15,280 nucleotides of DNA from assembly GCA_035995725.1 (NCBI GenBank), contig DASYKE010000223.1, positions 1-15,280 on the forward strand. The letters are read 5' to 3'. The position numbers and the translations under genes were made by a program. Below are positions 14,985 to 15,280 of the stretch, piece by piece (position 1 is the first letter of the stretch; the number at the start of each line of letters is the position of its first letter). This DNA is from JAQGLW01 sp035995725 (GTDB lineage Bacteria; Pseudomonadota; Gammaproteobacteria; Burkholderiales; Burkholderiaceae_D). The notes under the pieces are model-generated. The model did no database searches. It had not been told where the DNA came from and worked only from the letters and a program-made list of their open reading frames with translations.

Positions 14985-15038
14985 GTGGGCCTCGAAAGGG
15001 TGTTCAAAGAATGCTGAAAAGTAAAATTTTTAAAAAAT

Positions 15039-15056
15039 TGTACTGATGGGAGTACA
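15039..15056. promoter_or_regulatory. Inverted repeat upstream of gmk, possible operator
   Basis: TGTACT (15039-15044) and AGTACA (15051-15056) are perfect arms around six bases. On the minus strand the left arm overlaps TACAAT (15042 down to 15037), a plausible -10 for gmk, though no good -35 is seen. A regulator bound here could control the gmk cluster. The spacing excludes a LexA box. Confidence 0.35.
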
Positions 15057-15087
15057 GATTGACGTATTAACTGCCAGTCCGTCGCCG

Positions 15088-15117
15088 AAAAAATATGCTT
15101 CAGCCGGCATATTTTTT
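15088..15117. terminator. A/T-rich bidirectional hairpin, possible terminator
   Basis: AAAAAATATGC (15088-15098) pairs perfectly with GCATATTTTTT (15107-15117) around an 8-base loop. The stem base has A6 on one side and T6 on the other, so a T-run ends the hairpin on either strand. The stem is GC-poor, which makes termination weaker. If used leftward, it would end a gene entering from beyond the right edge. Confidence 0.45.
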
Positions 15118-15214
15118 GACACGGCAATCCTGTGCGGGCTGATCCAAATTCCCTCGATATCCAGATCGGCTCGAACAGTTGGTATGTCTGGGTTTCGATC
15201 GTTAATACGGAAGA

Positions 15215-15280
15215 TTACTTTGCGTCTCGCGTCATCCAAGTATCAGGTGGCACAAAGTACTTGATGAAATGATGTGAAAC
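15215..15280 (-). CDS. Possible 3' end of a leftward gene (partial)
   Basis: The minus-strand frame entering at 15280 reads 21 residues (including HHFIKYFVPPDTWMTRDAK) to TAA at 15215-15217. About 100 bases downstream on that strand lies the A/T hairpin at 15088-15117, which would suit as its terminator. An adjacent minus frame continues open to 15030 (DDARRKVIFRINDRN...), so a frameshifted or decayed gene is also possible. The family is not recognised. Confidence 0.25.
   Translation of the reverse strand, partial: VSHHFIKYFVPPDTWMTRDAK

Noticed and set aside
15037..15058. LexA (SOS) box upstream of gmk
   Set aside because: The arms are TGTACT/AGTACA and the CTGT-to-ACA spacing is 12 bases rather than 8, so it does not fit the proteobacterial LexA consensus.

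Overview
The window reads as an ordinary chromosomal stretch of a betaproteobacterium, most likely Burkholderiales and perhaps Oxalobacteraceae (Herminiimonas-like). That placement is inference from protein character and gene content: a 67-residue omega subunit, the gmk-rpoZ-spoT order, a GreB with an acidic N-terminal extension, and a DUF3422 protein. I see no insertion sequence, phage gene, CRISPR array, tRNA or rRNA. Coding density is high and most genes belong to recognisable housekeeping families.

Layout. Positions 1-43 hold the last codons of an upstream gene, followed by a very clean intrinsic terminator (127-151) and what looks like a dispersed intergenic repeat (228-292). A 12-TM MFS transporter (323-1579, +) converges on metR (1619-2539, -). 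metR is divergent from metE (2639-4915, +), and the gap between them carries a perfect MetR box. A small lipoprotein gene (4953-5291, -) lies downstream of an EamA/DMT transporter (5355-6422, -) whose C-terminal tail has 24 histidines in 62 residues. An AT-rich 444-bp regulatory region with an 18-bp perfect palindrome precedes aceA (6867-8177, +), which ends in an intrinsic terminator. A second long hairpin (8382-8434) lies between aceA and rlmJ (8544-9461, +). greB (9672-10232, +) and a DUF3422 membrane protein (10357-11715, +) follow. They converge on a leftward gmk-rpoZ-spoT cluster (14984 down to 11791). The last ~300 bp, upstream of gmk, hold inverted repeats and possibly the end of a leftward gene, but no yicC, which I would often expect there.

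How the genes work together. metR and metE form a textbook unit: MetR with homocysteine activates cobalamin-independent methionine synthase. AceA is the first glyoxylate-shunt enzyme; its partner malate synthase is not in the window, and its upstream palindromes suggest dedicated transcriptional control. gmk, rpoZ and spoT link guanine nucleotide supply, RNA polymerase assembly and (p)ppGpp metabolism; GreB, across the DUF3422 gene, also acts on RNA polymerase. RlmJ modifies 23S rRNA. The MFS and DMT transporters have no determinable substrate.

I did not find a convincing undescribed multi-gene system. The best leads are the histidine-rich exporter-like protein with its neighbouring small lipoprotein, the aceA operator candidates, and several strong unexplained hairpins in intergenic DNA.
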